Assembly (NCBI GenBank): GCA_964539665.1
Contig: CAZIKB010000008.1
Location: 1-64,000 of the forward strand
Reading direction: 5' to 3'
Origin: CAZIKB01 sp964539665
Lineage (GTDB): Bacteria; Zhuqueibacterota; Zhuqueibacteria; Oceanimicrobiales; Oceanimicrobiaceae
DNA: 64,000 nucleotides
Shown here piece by piece: positions 36,404 to 44,854 of this stretch. Made by a program: the position numbers and the translations under genes. The number at the start of each line of letters is the position of its first letter. Position 1 is the first letter of the stretch. Under the pieces are notes generated by a model, which was not told the DNA's origin, did no database searches, and saw nothing but the letters and a program-made list of their open reading frames with translations.

Positions 36404-37384
36404 ATGAAAATATTTGTTTCGCATTCAAATAAAGATAAAACATTTGTTAAAGCGATAATAGACAATTTACCAAAATCATATCACAGTTGGATTGATGAAA
36501 GAAAAATTATCGCAGGGGAAAATTTTGAAAACAAAATTACACAAGCGATTATTGATGATAATACGATATTAGTTTTGTTTGTAAGTGATCATTCGGTAAA
36601 ATCTAAGTGGGTACAAAAAGAATTACAATTGGCTAAACAAAATAGCATTCCTATAATCCCAATAATTCTTGACAATTCTGCAATTGAATTATTACCTACA
36701 TGGATAAAAAAAATACATCATTTAAAATGTTATGACCAAAGTGATTCTCAGATTTATAACACTTCCAATGAATTAACTAAACATCTGTCATTGTGGATTT
36801 CAAAAAACGATAACGCGGATACTAATCATCTTCAAGATATTTCAGAAGATATAATAACAGAGTTCGCTCAAGAAACCATTAAAAAGGGATTAGCAGATGA
36901 AGCCACAATGGTTTCGTTTACACCTCTTCTTTTTATAAATATGGCATTCAAAATTAGGAAATGGTATTCACTTTATTGGGATAATGAAAAATCTAAATTA
37001 TTAAGTGGTAAAATACCAAAAGGCAAAGATTTGGAATACTTTTTATTTTTAGATCCTGTTTGGGGATTTCATTTACAAAATTTTAGAGAAGTTGGATTTA
37101 TTAATAAAATCGCACTACCTCATGGTAATTCTGAAACTGACGTTGATATAGCATGGCATAAATTTATGGACTATTATATGCCTGAGCATATCCTTAAAGA
37201 TCAAAATGACATACTAATTCCATATCTATCAGAATATTTTTTAAAAAAAGGGCTTGTATCTACGGAGATTGAACTACCTTCAGAAATTATTGAATCCATA
37301 ATAGAATTGAGAATTGATGCTTTTACAATTGGTATACATGCGTATAAATTTTTAAATTTAGGTCCAATAAAATCTTTACAATAA
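36404..37384 (+). CDS. Cassette 1: TIR-domain protein with uncharacterised C-terminal domain
   Basis: Residues 1-135 form a TIR domain: FVSHSNKDKTF at the start, WIDERKIIAGENF for the BB-loop region, and SDHSVKSKWVQKEL with Glu73 at the position of the catalytic Glu of NAD-cleaving TIRs. Residues about 140-326 are helical, with no family I recognise (FLFLDPVWGFHLQNF is notable). TIR proteins in bacteria usually degrade NAD or make signalling nucleotides during phage infection; this role is inferred. AAGG precedes the ATG. The stop is followed directly by attC1. Confidence 0.8.
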   Translation: MKIFVSHSNKDKTFVKAIIDNLPKSYHSWIDERKIIAGENFENKITQAIIDDNTILVLFVSDHSVKSKWVQKELQLAKQNSIPIIPIILDNSAIELLPTWIKKIHHLKCYDQSDSQIYNTSNELTKHLSLWISKNDNADTNHLQDISEDIITEFAQETIKKGLADEATMVSFTPLLFINMAFKIRKWYSLYWDNEKSKLLSGKIPKGKDLEYFLFLDPVWGFHLQNFREVGFINKIALPHGNSETDVDIAWHKFMDYYMPEHILKDQNDILIPYLSEYFLKKGLVSTEIELPSEIIESIIELRIDAFTIGIHAYKFLNLGPIKSLQ

Positions 37385-37519
37385 GTATAACAATCAAAAT
37401 TAAGCGGACTGCAAGGGCTATATTTCAAATTGTTGTTTCTGAGCGCCGTTTAAAAACCTTAAATATTTGAAAGTATGGTGCGCTGTAAACCTTGCAGCCT
37501 CTTATTTTGGACGTTAGAC
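37385..37519 (+). other. attC: attC1 recombination site
   Basis: Left box GTATAAC (37385-37391) pairs with right box GTTAGAC (37513-37519). Inside, TCAAAATTAAGCGGACTGCAAG matches the reverse complement of the right arm (CTTGCAGCC...TTATTTTGG) with an extra unpaired A in GGACTGC. The 135-nt length is in the attC range. It begins immediately after the TIR stop codon. Confidence 0.8.
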
Positions 37520-37532
37520 TCTCTTGGATATT

Positions 37533-38744
37533 ATGAATTGCACCCATAAACATTTAAGACTTATAAATCCTTATGAAATAATATGGAAGTATAAATGTCT
37601 TTCCTGTGGTGAAGTAATGATGTGTTCTTGTGAATCTGAAATTGCAAACTATTATGTACCACATCAAACAAAGAGAGGAAAGGAGTTAGAATCTCAAAAC
37701 TATGTCCCTGTCACATTCGGATTCCAGAAAAACATTTGTAAAAAATGTAGAGGAGAGGAACTAGAGGCTTATCCCAAAAATGAATTATATGGTGCTTCAA
37801 GTAAGATAAAAAGATATTATTGGCGTGAAATAGTCTTTACTACTTTAAAGTATTTCAAAGATTATGCTGAAAAAAACAACTTTTATAATTATGATGACGC
37901 TATTAAAGCATTTCCTGAAAAATATAAAGAATTTGAAAATAAAGCTTTACAATGCATAAAACATCAACATGACGAAAAGCCTCTTTATGATTTTCACGAA
38001 ACTAGCCAGGCAGAACTTATATCTAAATATAACATAGATATAATCAATTATGATTGTGAATATAAAAAGAGACCGAATGAACGAAAGGTCAAATTAATCT
38101 ACCAAAACGCTGAATATACTGCTGAAGATTATGCAGCAACAAGATGGAAAGAAGCAGGATATAGCGTTGTAATGCTAGAAAGTATTCCATTCCATTTTCT
38201 TTTTGGAACTTTTATGTATCAATTAATACAGGATGATTCAGATCCCTGTGTAAGATTCTGTTCATTCGGAGATAGAGTAGAAAAAGGGAAAATGATCTAC
38301 ACACTCTTACCTAGCGATTTTGGAACAGCTGGGTATTATATGAGAAGACAAAAAGAGATAAAAGAATACTTTAATAGCATAAAATTTCTTAGAGGAGAAC
38401 TTCTATGGCTTTTTGATTATTGGTCTGGTGATGATTACAGTGGAAATTTTAGACAATATTTATGGGCAACAGATTCTGAAGCGAAGTCTACAGCAAGAGA
38501 GTTGATAGAGATTCTTCCTAGTAATTGTATCAAGGATATTTTATTCTATCTTATTAAATATTATTGGAAAAGGTATTGTGGTTGGCCAGATTTATTATGC
38601 TATAGAAATGATGAATACATTTTAATAGAAGTTAAATCAAGTAATGACAAATTAAGTATAGATCAAAAAAACTGGATAAAGGGAAATTTTGAAGAACTAC
38701 AATTACCTTTTAAAATAGCAAAGCTACATAAACAGAAATGTTAA
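37533..38744 (+). CDS. Cassette 2: Zn-finger protein with C-terminal VRR-NUC nuclease domain
   Basis: The N-terminus is Cys-rich (CTHKH, CLSCGEVMMCSCE, CKKCRG), probably one or two Zn-binding knuckles. The C-terminus holds the VRR-NUC (PD-(D/E)xK) signature: GWPDLLCYRNDEYILIEVKS followed by SNDKLSIDQKNWI, with D, E and K of the active site. The middle ~200 residues are unassigned. VRR-NUC enzymes act on DNA, including structured DNA, and occur in defence islands and phages. I start at ATG 37533; the longer frame begins with TTG. No clear Shine-Dalgarno, as is common for cassette genes. A DNA-degrading defence role is inferred. Confidence 0.8.
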   Translation: MNCTHKHLRLINPYEIIWKYKCLSCGEVMMCSCESEIANYYVPHQTKRGKELESQNYVPVTFGFQKNICKKCRGEELEAYPKNELYGASSKIKRYYWREIVFTTLKYFKDYAEKNNFYNYDDAIKAFPEKYKEFENKALQCIKHQHDEKPLYDFHETSQAELISKYNIDIINYDCEYKKRPNERKVKLIYQNAEYTAEDYAATRWKEAGYSVVMLESIPFHFLFGTFMYQLIQDDSDPCVRFCSFGDRVEKGKMIYTLLPSDFGTAGYYMRRQKEIKEYFNSIKFLRGELLWLFDYWSGDDYSGNFRQYLWATDSEAKSTARELIEILPSNCIKDILFYLIKYYWKRYCGWPDLLCYRNDEYILIEVKSSNDKLSIDQKNWIKGNFEELQLPFKIAKLHKQKC

Positions 38745-38778
38745 TTCTTTATAATTATTATAATTGTTATCAAAAAAA

Positions 38779-38909
38779 GTCTAACTCAAAACTCCACCGG
38801 AACACGGGTATCGAGCGTGATTTTAGCGTTTTGTGGTGTGGCAAATTTAATTTCTATTTATAACTTATGTGCACATTCATCCAGTGTCCAGTGAGTTTGG
38901 TTGTTATGA
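38779..38909 (+). other. attC: attC2 recombination site
   Basis: Left box GTCTAAC (38779-38785, a perfect RYYYAAC) and right box GTTATGA (38903-38909). Arms AAAACTCCACCGGAACAC and the complement of GTGTCCAGTGAGTTTGG pair with bulged bases. 131 nt long; begins 35 nt after the nuclease stop. Confidence 0.7.
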
Positions 38910-38927
38910 GTAAAAGAGAAATCACTG

Positions 38928-39779
38928 ATGGCGACACTCATAGAGTATTATAAGAAAGACCAAAGCCAATCTCTTGGAATTGGCCGTGATGTTGCTCTCA
39001 GAGATCAATTAGGCAATTCACTTCTAGACGTTCCAACAAGGCTGAACGCGAATTTTGAAACTAATTCATTATATGTATCTTTCTATATTCCACGCCAAAC
39101 AAGCGTTGAGTGCCCCTCTCGAATACTATTAAATTCAATTGACGATATCCTCACCTGGAAGAACGAAGTTCTTGTGACATCTGGATTTGTTGGTGAAGAT
39201 CACACCTCCATTAATGACATGGTGTTCACAGGTAGAATTTACATCTATTCTGAGGATTGTATAAGTAAAAATGATAAGGAATACATCTTTAAGCGTGCTA
39301 AGGAGCTAGGTCAAAGTATTGTTATTAGAGAGCAGCAATATGCTGATGAGCGGAACAAATATGAAAAACCACTTGCATTTATTTCACATGACTCACGTGA
39401 TAAAGAAGATATAGCAGGGCCATTGGCAATCCAATTACAGAAATTTATGTGTCCGGTTTGGTATGATGAATATTCATTAAAAGTAGGTCAAAGCTTAAGA
39501 GAACAAATAGAAAAAGGATTAAAGGAATGCAAGAAATGCATCCTAATACTTACACCAAATTATTTATCTAACAAAGGTTGGGGCAAAAAGGAATTCGACT
39601 CTGTATTTACACGGGAGCTTCTTGAAAAACAAAATGTCGTATTGCCTGTTTGGCATAATGTATCACCAGCGGATATATATGAGTATTCGCCATCTCTTGC
39701 GGATCGTGTTGCATTGCACTGGGTCACTGGAATAGAAGAAGTTGCAAGGAAACTAAAACATGCTGTTGAAAGCGAGTAA
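38928..39779 (+). CDS. Cassette 3: protein with unknown N-terminal domain and C-terminal TIR domain
   Basis: Residues about 147-275 are a TIR domain: PLAFISHDSRDKEDIAGPLA, VWYDEYSLKVGQSLREQI, and TPNYLSNKGWGKKEF with Glu222 in the catalytic position. Residues 1-140 form an unassigned, mixed alpha/beta domain, possibly the sensor. Domain order is opposite to cassette 1. NAD-hydrolase activity is the family expectation; defence function is inferred. It starts 19 nt after the attC2 right box and is followed directly by attC3. Confidence 0.8.
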   Translation: MATLIEYYKKDQSQSLGIGRDVALRDQLGNSLLDVPTRLNANFETNSLYVSFYIPRQTSVECPSRILLNSIDDILTWKNEVLVTSGFVGEDHTSINDMVFTGRIYIYSEDCISKNDKEYIFKRAKELGQSIVIREQQYADERNKYEKPLAFISHDSRDKEDIAGPLAIQLQKFMCPVWYDEYSLKVGQSLREQIEKGLKECKKCILILTPNYLSNKGWGKKEFDSVFTRELLEKQNVVLPVWHNVSPADIYEYSPSLADRVALHWVTGIEEVARKLKHAVESE

Positions 39780-39781
39780 AC

Positions 39782-39840
39782 TCATAACCATAAAATTCAG
39801 CCGACGCAAAAAGCCGCGCGGCTGATTTGCGCCGTTATAC
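39782..39840 (+). other. attC: attC3 recombination site (short type)
   Basis: Left box TCATAAC and right box GTTATAC flank CAGCCGACGC / GCGCGGCTG arms with an extrahelical A and an AAAAAGCC loop. At 59 nt it is the compact attC class. It starts 2 nt after the cassette 3 stop. Confidence 0.8.
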
Positions 39841-39888
39841 CTAATTGTATTTACAAAACACACGAAATAAAATGGAAGGAGGCAAATT

Positions 39889-40611
39889 ATGAAACACATC
39901 ATTTCCTTTATTATGAGCATTTTGTTTGTCATTGGGTCTCAAGTCTTTGCCCAAATCGAGGAGATTCATGAATTTGGTGCAACAAATACCCAGCACTATA
40001 TCTATTCCGATGGGAAAACATGGGAATTTATTGCCCAAAATACTATGACAGTGAAAACCGTTGAAGTAAAATCTGTGCTGGCTTCTAATAGTAAGGGTAC
40101 TTTTCATATTGAACTCAGTATTCAAGACAGCCTGATTGCGAAATGGGATCAATATGTAGTCACAGCGCAATATCTACCGTATTACCATACCAAACAGGTC
40201 GCATACTCGCTAACACAAGGGGACACCATTGTTTATAAAATATATGGTAATTTATTTTACACTCCTGAGGGCGGGCTGTTAGGAATTAATTATGTAAAAT
40301 TAACGGATGAAGAAATAACGCATGTTGAATTCGTTGATAGCGCCCCATCGGAATTTCTACTCAGCCAGAACTACCCTAATCCGTTCAATCCAGTGACCAC
40401 CATTGAATTCAGTGTCAAACAAAAAAGCCCGGTTTCTCTGAAAGTTTTCGATATCAGTGGCCGAGAATTGTCAATCCTTGTTGATCAAGTTTATACTCCG
40501 GGAAATTATAAAGTGAGGTTTAATGGAGAAAGCCTGCCTTCAGGTGTTTACATCTATCGGATTCAAATGAATGGGTTTCAGCAAGTACAGAAAATGACAC
40601 TGATAAAATGA
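39889..40611 (+). CDS. Cassette 4: secreted protein with T9SS type A sorting domain
   Basis: Signal peptide (MKHIISFIMSILFVIGSQVF, then AQ) and a C-terminal ~85-residue T9SS sorting domain beginning FLLSQNYPNPFNPVTTIEFS with FDISGRE and LPSGVYIYRIQ, as in FCB-group cargo. The middle 130 residues look beta-rich and unassigned. AAGGAGG precedes the ATG. Finding a native type IX cargo between two attC sites suggests the cassette was made from a host-type gene. Confidence 0.75.
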   Translation: MKHIISFIMSILFVIGSQVFAQIEEIHEFGATNTQHYIYSDGKTWEFIAQNTMTVKTVEVKSVLASNSKGTFHIELSIQDSLIAKWDQYVVTAQYLPYYHTKQVAYSLTQGDTIVYKIYGNLFYTPEGGLLGINYVKLTDEEITHVEFVDSAPSEFLLSQNYPNPFNPVTTIEFSVKQKSPVSLKVFDISGRELSILVDQVYTPGNYKVRFNGESLPSGVYIYRIQMNGFQQVQKMTLIK

Positions 40612-40629
40612 CAATCTATTATAAAATAT

Positions 40630-40756
40630 GCATAACGATGTCATGCAGTGGATCGAACCGCTATCTCCAATTGAGATTTCAGGAAAATTCAGTAAAACAA
40701 TAACATTGTCAAGTAATCGTTTAACGGTTCGACCACTGATGACACCAACGTTCTCG
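40630..40756 (+). other. attC: attC4 recombination site
   Basis: Left box GCATAAC (40630-40636) and right GTTCTCG (40750-40756) enclose arms TGTCATGCAGTGGATCGAACCG (shown to 40661) and CGGTTCGACCACTGATGACA, complementary except for two bulged bases in the left arm. Begins 18 nt after the cassette 4 stop. The right box departs from GTTRRRY. A long ORF frame runs through it, but the M14 gene starts later. Confidence 0.78.
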
Positions 40757-40787
40757 GCGCTTACTTCGTCAAGTGCCGCGATTAGAC
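40750..40787. repeat. Array-bracketing direct repeat, right copy
   Basis: Matches 36334-36371 at 35 of 38 positions; begins at the attC4 GTT cleavage position and ends in ATTAGAC, an R'-box-like heptamer. Confidence 0.6.
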
Positions 40788-40867
40788 AGCTCATGAAATT
40801 AGAATATGCCCAGCCGTTACTTGTGGGCGAACAAAAACTCGAGGGTGCCCTCGAAAGGAGTATCACA

Positions 40868-43522
40868 ATGGAACCAAGACATTTTTCGATCCCAGACGTT
40901 ATTATTGCACTTGTCCTAAGCATTGGGTTGTTGGCGCTAGTGTCCAGCCCGGCACAGGTCATGGGCCAGCAGATTCCCTCGCCGGAGGACTTTTTCGGCT
41001 TTGAAATGGGAGCGGATCGCAAGCTCGCCCATTGGGAACAGTTAGTCGAGTACTATAACCTGCTCGGGAACGATAGCCCGAGATTGAAAGTGGTAAACAT
41101 GGGACCATCCACTTTGGGCAATCCTTTTCTGGTATTGTTCATTTCGTCCCCAGAAAATCTGGCAAAACTAGATGAGCTTCGCCAAATCAATGCCACTCTG
41201 AGTGATCCTGGCAACGCGACGGAGCAGGAAATCGATCAGGCCCGCGCCCAAGGCAAGGTTGTGGTTGTACAGTCTTTCGGATTACACTCCTCGGAGGTCG
41301 CCGCAAGTCAAGCGGTTGCGGAACTGGCATACGATATGGTCACGCGCGATGATGAAGAAATGCTGCGTATCCTGAATAACACAATCGCTATAATGATCCC
41401 ATGCTTCAATCCCGATGGTGAAATAATGGTGACCGACTGGTACAACCGGACAGTGGGGACAGAGTTCGAGGGCGCCAGCATGCCGTGGCTTTATCATCAC
41501 TACATCGGCCATGACAATAATCGCGACGCCTACATGCAGAACACTGTCGAGTCCCGCTACGGGGCAAAGATTATTTTCCAGGACTGGATTCCGCAGGCTT
41601 ACATCGATCACCATCAGATGGGGGCTTATGGACCTCGACTCTACGTGCCACCCTATGCAGAACCGATTCGGCCTGATGGCGACCCTTTGGTCTGGCGCGA
41701 GATGGCCTGGTACGGCGCCCACATCGCCTATAAAGAAGAAGAAGCGGCGATATCAGGTGTTGCGAATGCAGCGATTTATTCCGGCTGGGGCCATTTCGGG
41801 TTTCACTGGATTACACCTTTCCACAACATCGCGGGCATGCTGACCGAATCTGCAAGCACGCGGCTGGCAACTCCGATCTTTGTACACCCTGATCAACTTC
41901 AAGGCGGACGGCGAGGCCTGCCCGAATATAAAGCACAGACATCATTCCCGAATCCGTGGACAGGAGGCTGGTGGCATGTGCGGGACATTGTCAAGCAGCA
42001 GAAGATTGCGGCCTTGGCGGTGTTGGATATCGCTGCGCGGAACCGGAAGACAGTACTTCACAACGCGTACCTCAAGGCCTCACGGCAAACAGAGCGCGGG
42101 GCGAATGGGAAACCTGCCGCATTTATCATCCCGGCGACGCAACACGATCCTCTCACCGCTAAAAAAATGGTGAATACATTGCTGGGTCAAGGCATAAAAG
42201 TGCAGAAAACATCCTTGGGATTCATTCACGAAGGCCGGATTTACGGAGCGGATTCATATGTCGTGTCCATGGCCCAGCCCAAGCAGGGGGTAATCCGTTG
42301 GGTACTTGGCCGTACCTTCTATCCCGATAACACTTACACGCGAGACCGCGACGGGAAACCGATCCGTCCCTATGATATGTCCACCGACAACATTGCCGAA
42401 TACATGGGAGTTCGCGTTGATCCTGTCGACGCTATGGTGGCTGCGGATCTGACGCCAGTAGATGGCACGGTTGTTCCTGTCGGCCACGTTGCGAAAGGGC
42501 AGTTCGGATACGTTTTGGACGGACGTCTGAATGACAGTTTCAAAGCTGTAAATCTACTCTGGAACGGTAAAGTCGCCGTGCGTCGCGTTGATCAACCGGC
42601 CTCCGGCTTACGTCCCGGAGACTTTATTATTTCTGCTTCAGAATCGGAAGCCTTGCTTGCTGAAATCGCAAAGAAAACCGGTGTCGATTTCAACGCGCTC
42701 AACACGGATGGGGCGTCTGTGAGTCGCCCGCTTAAACGCTTCCGGATCGGGATGTATCAGCGCTATCTCGGTGGTAATATGGACGAAGGGTGGACCCGGT
42801 TGCTGCTCGAGAATTTCGAATTTCCGTATTCCTCACTCAAAGACAAAGAGCTTAAAGCCGGTAACCTTCTCAAGAAGTACGACGCAATCATCCTGCCGGA
42901 CGATAACGTCGCCAGGATGACAGGAAAGTATCCAGAAGGCAGTGACCATGATTTTTCCAGCCGCCGGCCGGAGGCGTATCCACTTGAGTACCGCAGTGGG
43001 TTCGGACAAGATGGCGTCGATGAGCTCAAAGCATTCGTCGAGAAAGGCGGCGTTCTAGTGACGTTCGCAGAAGCGGGGGCGCTTCCGATGGAGAAGTTTA
43101 AGTTGCCGGTTCGCAATGTTGTCGCCAACACGTCGACAAAGAAATTCTGGTCGCCGGGCTCGACGCTCAGAATGAAATTCGACAACACCAATCCCCTGGC
43201 CTACGGTATGCCCGAAGAAGGGCTGGGTTTGTTCCTGCGCAGCAACCATGTCTACCAGGTCATCCCGAGCGACCGCAACCATCGTACAGAAAGAATCGTG
43301 ACCTTCGTGGATCGCGACATTCTGCAGAGCGGATGGCTGGTTGGCGAGGCGGTGATTGCTGAGAAGGCGGCGATGGTATCGGTAGAACACGGCCAGGGCA
43401 AAGTCGTTCTCATCGGCTTCCGGGCTCAGCACCGGATGCAGACACATGGCACGTTCAAGCTGGTCTTTAACGCCCTTGTGAGTGGACCGGCCAATCCTGG
43501 CAACGGAGCAAAGGAGAAATAG
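40868..43522 (+). CDS. Large secreted M14-family peptidase
   Basis: AAGGAG lies 8 nt before ATG 40868; the frame continues 80 codons upstream through attC4, which I exclude. A signal segment (IIALVLSIGLLALVSSPAQV) precedes the M14 domain: HSSE in FGLHSSEVAAS, PDGEIMV and NNRDAYM for substrate binding, YIDHHQMG for the third Zn ligand, and TESASTRL with the likely catalytic Glu. The long C-terminus (~450 residues) includes a glutamine-amidotransferase-like stretch (YDAIILPDDNVARM, VEKGGVLVTFAEAGAL). Base composition is visibly more GC-rich than the cassettes. Probably extracellular peptide degradation. Confidence 0.85.
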   Translation: MEPRHFSIPDVIIALVLSIGLLALVSSPAQVMGQQIPSPEDFFGFEMGADRKLAHWEQLVEYYNLLGNDSPRLKVVNMGPSTLGNPFLVLFISSPENLAKLDELRQINATLSDPGNATEQEIDQARAQGKVVVVQSFGLHSSEVAASQAVAELAYDMVTRDDEEMLRILNNTIAIMIPCFNPDGEIMVTDWYNRTVGTEFEGASMPWLYHHYIGHDNNRDAYMQNTVESRYGAKIIFQDWIPQAYIDHHQMGAYGPRLYVPPYAEPIRPDGDPLVWREMAWYGAHIAYKEEEAAISGVANAAIYSGWGHFGFHWITPFHNIAGMLTESASTRLATPIFVHPDQLQGGRRGLPEYKAQTSFPNPWTGGWWHVRDIVKQQKIAALAVLDIAARNRKTVLHNAYLKASRQTERGANGKPAAFIIPATQHDPLTAKKMVNTLLGQGIKVQKTSLGFIHEGRIYGADSYVVSMAQPKQGVIRWVLGRTFYPDNTYTRDRDGKPIRPYDMSTDNIAEYMGVRVDPVDAMVAADLTPVDGTVVPVGHVAKGQFGYVLDGRLNDSFKAVNLLWNGKVAVRRVDQPASGLRPGDFIISASESEALLAEIAKKTGVDFNALNTDGASVSRPLKRFRIGMYQRYLGGNMDEGWTRLLLENFEFPYSSLKDKELKAGNLLKKYDAIILPDDNVARMTGKYPEGSDHDFSSRRPEAYPLEYRSGFGQDGVDELKAFVEKGGVLVTFAEAGALPMEKFKLPVRNVVANTSTKKFWSPGSTLRMKFDNTNPLAYGMPEEGLGLFLRSNHVYQVIPSDRNHRTERIVTFVDRDILQSGWLVGEAVIAEKAAMVSVEHGQGKVVLIGFRAQHRMQTHGTFKLVFNALVSGPANPGNGAKEK

Positions 43523-43940
43523 TGAATTTTTGGGCCATCAAATCACATGTTATATTTCTTTTGAGTCACAATTTTGGGGCGAATTAGAAGAAGAATTCTA
43601 ATAAAAGATTGAGTGCAGCTATAAGGGTTGAATTATTTTAAGTGAATGCTTACACAAAAAGGGTCTGCATCTAACTCATTGTTCCACCGGATTGCCATTA
43701 ACTGAGCGTGAATTTAGGGATTTCAGATTATTAAGCTCAGTTCGTTTTTAAAGTTCAAATTCAATGGCACAGGTGAACATTGTGTTAGGATGTCCAAAAT
43801 GAATTATTATAATGGCAGAAACTAAATTTACGTACGAGTTTAAACATAATCTCATCAAATATTTAAACATTATTCTAATTAGCATTTTGAATAGATTACA
43901 CAATACCATTCACTGACATTAACTAAAAAGGAGGATCATT
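43523..43940. other. Intergenic stretch
   Basis: No gene, repeat or hairpin of note in these 418 nt; the Shine-Dalgarno of the next gene lies at its end. Confidence 0.4.
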
Positions 43941-44504
43941 ATGGTTACAATCGGAGCGTTATGGCTTGCAATACTTTTATCCGGAGTATTAGTTTGGATC
44001 GCAAGTTTTTTGGTTTGGGTCGTACTACCACATCACAAATCGGACTTCAAAGCATTGCCGGATGAAGATGCTGCAAGGAAAGCGCTCACACCTCAGGATC
44101 TTGCGCCCGGACAATACAATATTCCCCACTGTGTGTCCCAGGCTGAACTCAAAAAACCTGAGATGCAAAAGAAATTTGAGGAAGGCCCGGCTGGTTTCTT
44201 TACTGTTGTTCCCAAAGGCCTGCCGGCGATGGGTAAAAACATGGCGCTGTCGTTCGTTTATTACCTCGTCATTGGCTTCCTGGTGGCGTATGTTGCGAGT
44301 CGCTTCTTAGAACCGGACACTGAATACCTCAGGGTGTTCCGCCTGACTGGCACGGTCGCGTGGCTGGCTTACGGAACCGGAGTCATCCCACTCTCAGTGT
44401 GGTTCGGACGGCCGTGGAGCGCAGCCTGGAAAGATCTGGCTGACGCGCTACTCTATGGCCTGTTGACCGCAGGAGTCTTCGGCTGGCTGTGGCCGCCTGC
44501 GTGA
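43941..44504 (+). CDS. Conserved four-helix membrane protein of unknown function
   Basis: 187 aa with one N-terminal helix (LWLAILLSGVLVWIASFLVW), a soluble loop with LPHHKSDFKALPDEDA and FFTVVPKGLPAMGKN, and three C-terminal helices ending YGLLTAGVFGWLWPPA. The layout recurs in uncharacterised proteins of several phyla. GGAGG precedes the ATG. It lies between the M14 peptidase and the symporter. Confidence 0.65.
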   Translation: MVTIGALWLAILLSGVLVWIASFLVWVVLPHHKSDFKALPDEDAARKALTPQDLAPGQYNIPHCVSQAELKKPEMQKKFEEGPAGFFTVVPKGLPAMGKNMALSFVYYLVIGFLVAYVASRFLEPDTEYLRVFRLTGTVAWLAYGTGVIPLSVWFGRPWSAAWKDLADALLYGLLTAGVFGWLWPPA

Positions 44505-44560
44505 GGTATGTGGTTATACAGTAACCAATCACAGGGATTATCAAAGAAGTGGCATAATTT

Positions 44561-44765
44561 GACAGGATAACAGGATTCTCAAGATGGACAGGATTTCAAT
44601 TTCAAGAATGTTAAAATATTAATCAGTAGAGGTTTTAAAATAGAATTCAAAGAGTTTACAGAAAAAATTATAGACTTTTCCAACAATGTAGAAGTAAAAA
44701 GAAAAGTTGGAGTTTTAACTGGAGAGGAGTGATCCTGTAAATCCGGTTTATCCTGTTATCCTGTC
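44561..44765. repeat. Palindrome-ended repeat (GACAGGATAACAGGAT)
   Basis: GACAGGATAACAGGAT at 44561 is matched by ATCCTGTTATCCTGTC ending at 44765. Between them is a 41-codon open stretch (about 44612-44734) encoding KILISRGFKIEFKEF and KRKVGVLTGEE, which looks like a decayed small ORF carried by the repeat. The rest of 44505-44854 contains no other gene. Such palindromes are common intergenic repeats in environmental Gram-negatives. Confidence 0.65.
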
Positions 44766-44854
44766 AAAAAAAAGATTGCCATCCTGCGATCAGTTACGAA
44801 AATATTATTCAACTTTGTGATAAATTCAGGCAAAAAAACGGAGCGGAGGACATT

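Larger units (their letters stand above)
36334..40787 (+). mobile_element. Integron-type gene cassette array without integrase in the window (CALIN-like)
   Basis: Four plus-strand ORFs (36404, 37533, 38928, 39889) are separated only by imperfect palindromes of 59-135 nt that begin within 1-35 nt of each stop. Each has RYYYAAC-like left and GTT-starting right boxes, unpaired extrahelical bases and dissimilar loops: the definition of integron attC sites. The cassette genes are AT-rich compared with the M14 gene after the array. No IntI tyrosine recombinase gene is in the 64 kb, so the integrase is elsewhere or lost. Identified by eye; covariance-model scoring would be decisive. Confidence 0.8.

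Noticed and set aside
36404..40611. CRISPR or toxin-antitoxin interpretation of the repeated palindromes
   Set aside because: Palindromes differ in loop sequence and length and alternate with full genes, which fits attC rather than CRISPR; no antitoxin pairs are seen.
40628..40867. N-terminal 80-codon extension of the large M14 peptidase
   Set aside because: It is translated attC4 and repeat sequence; a proper Shine-Dalgarno and signal peptide begin at 40868.
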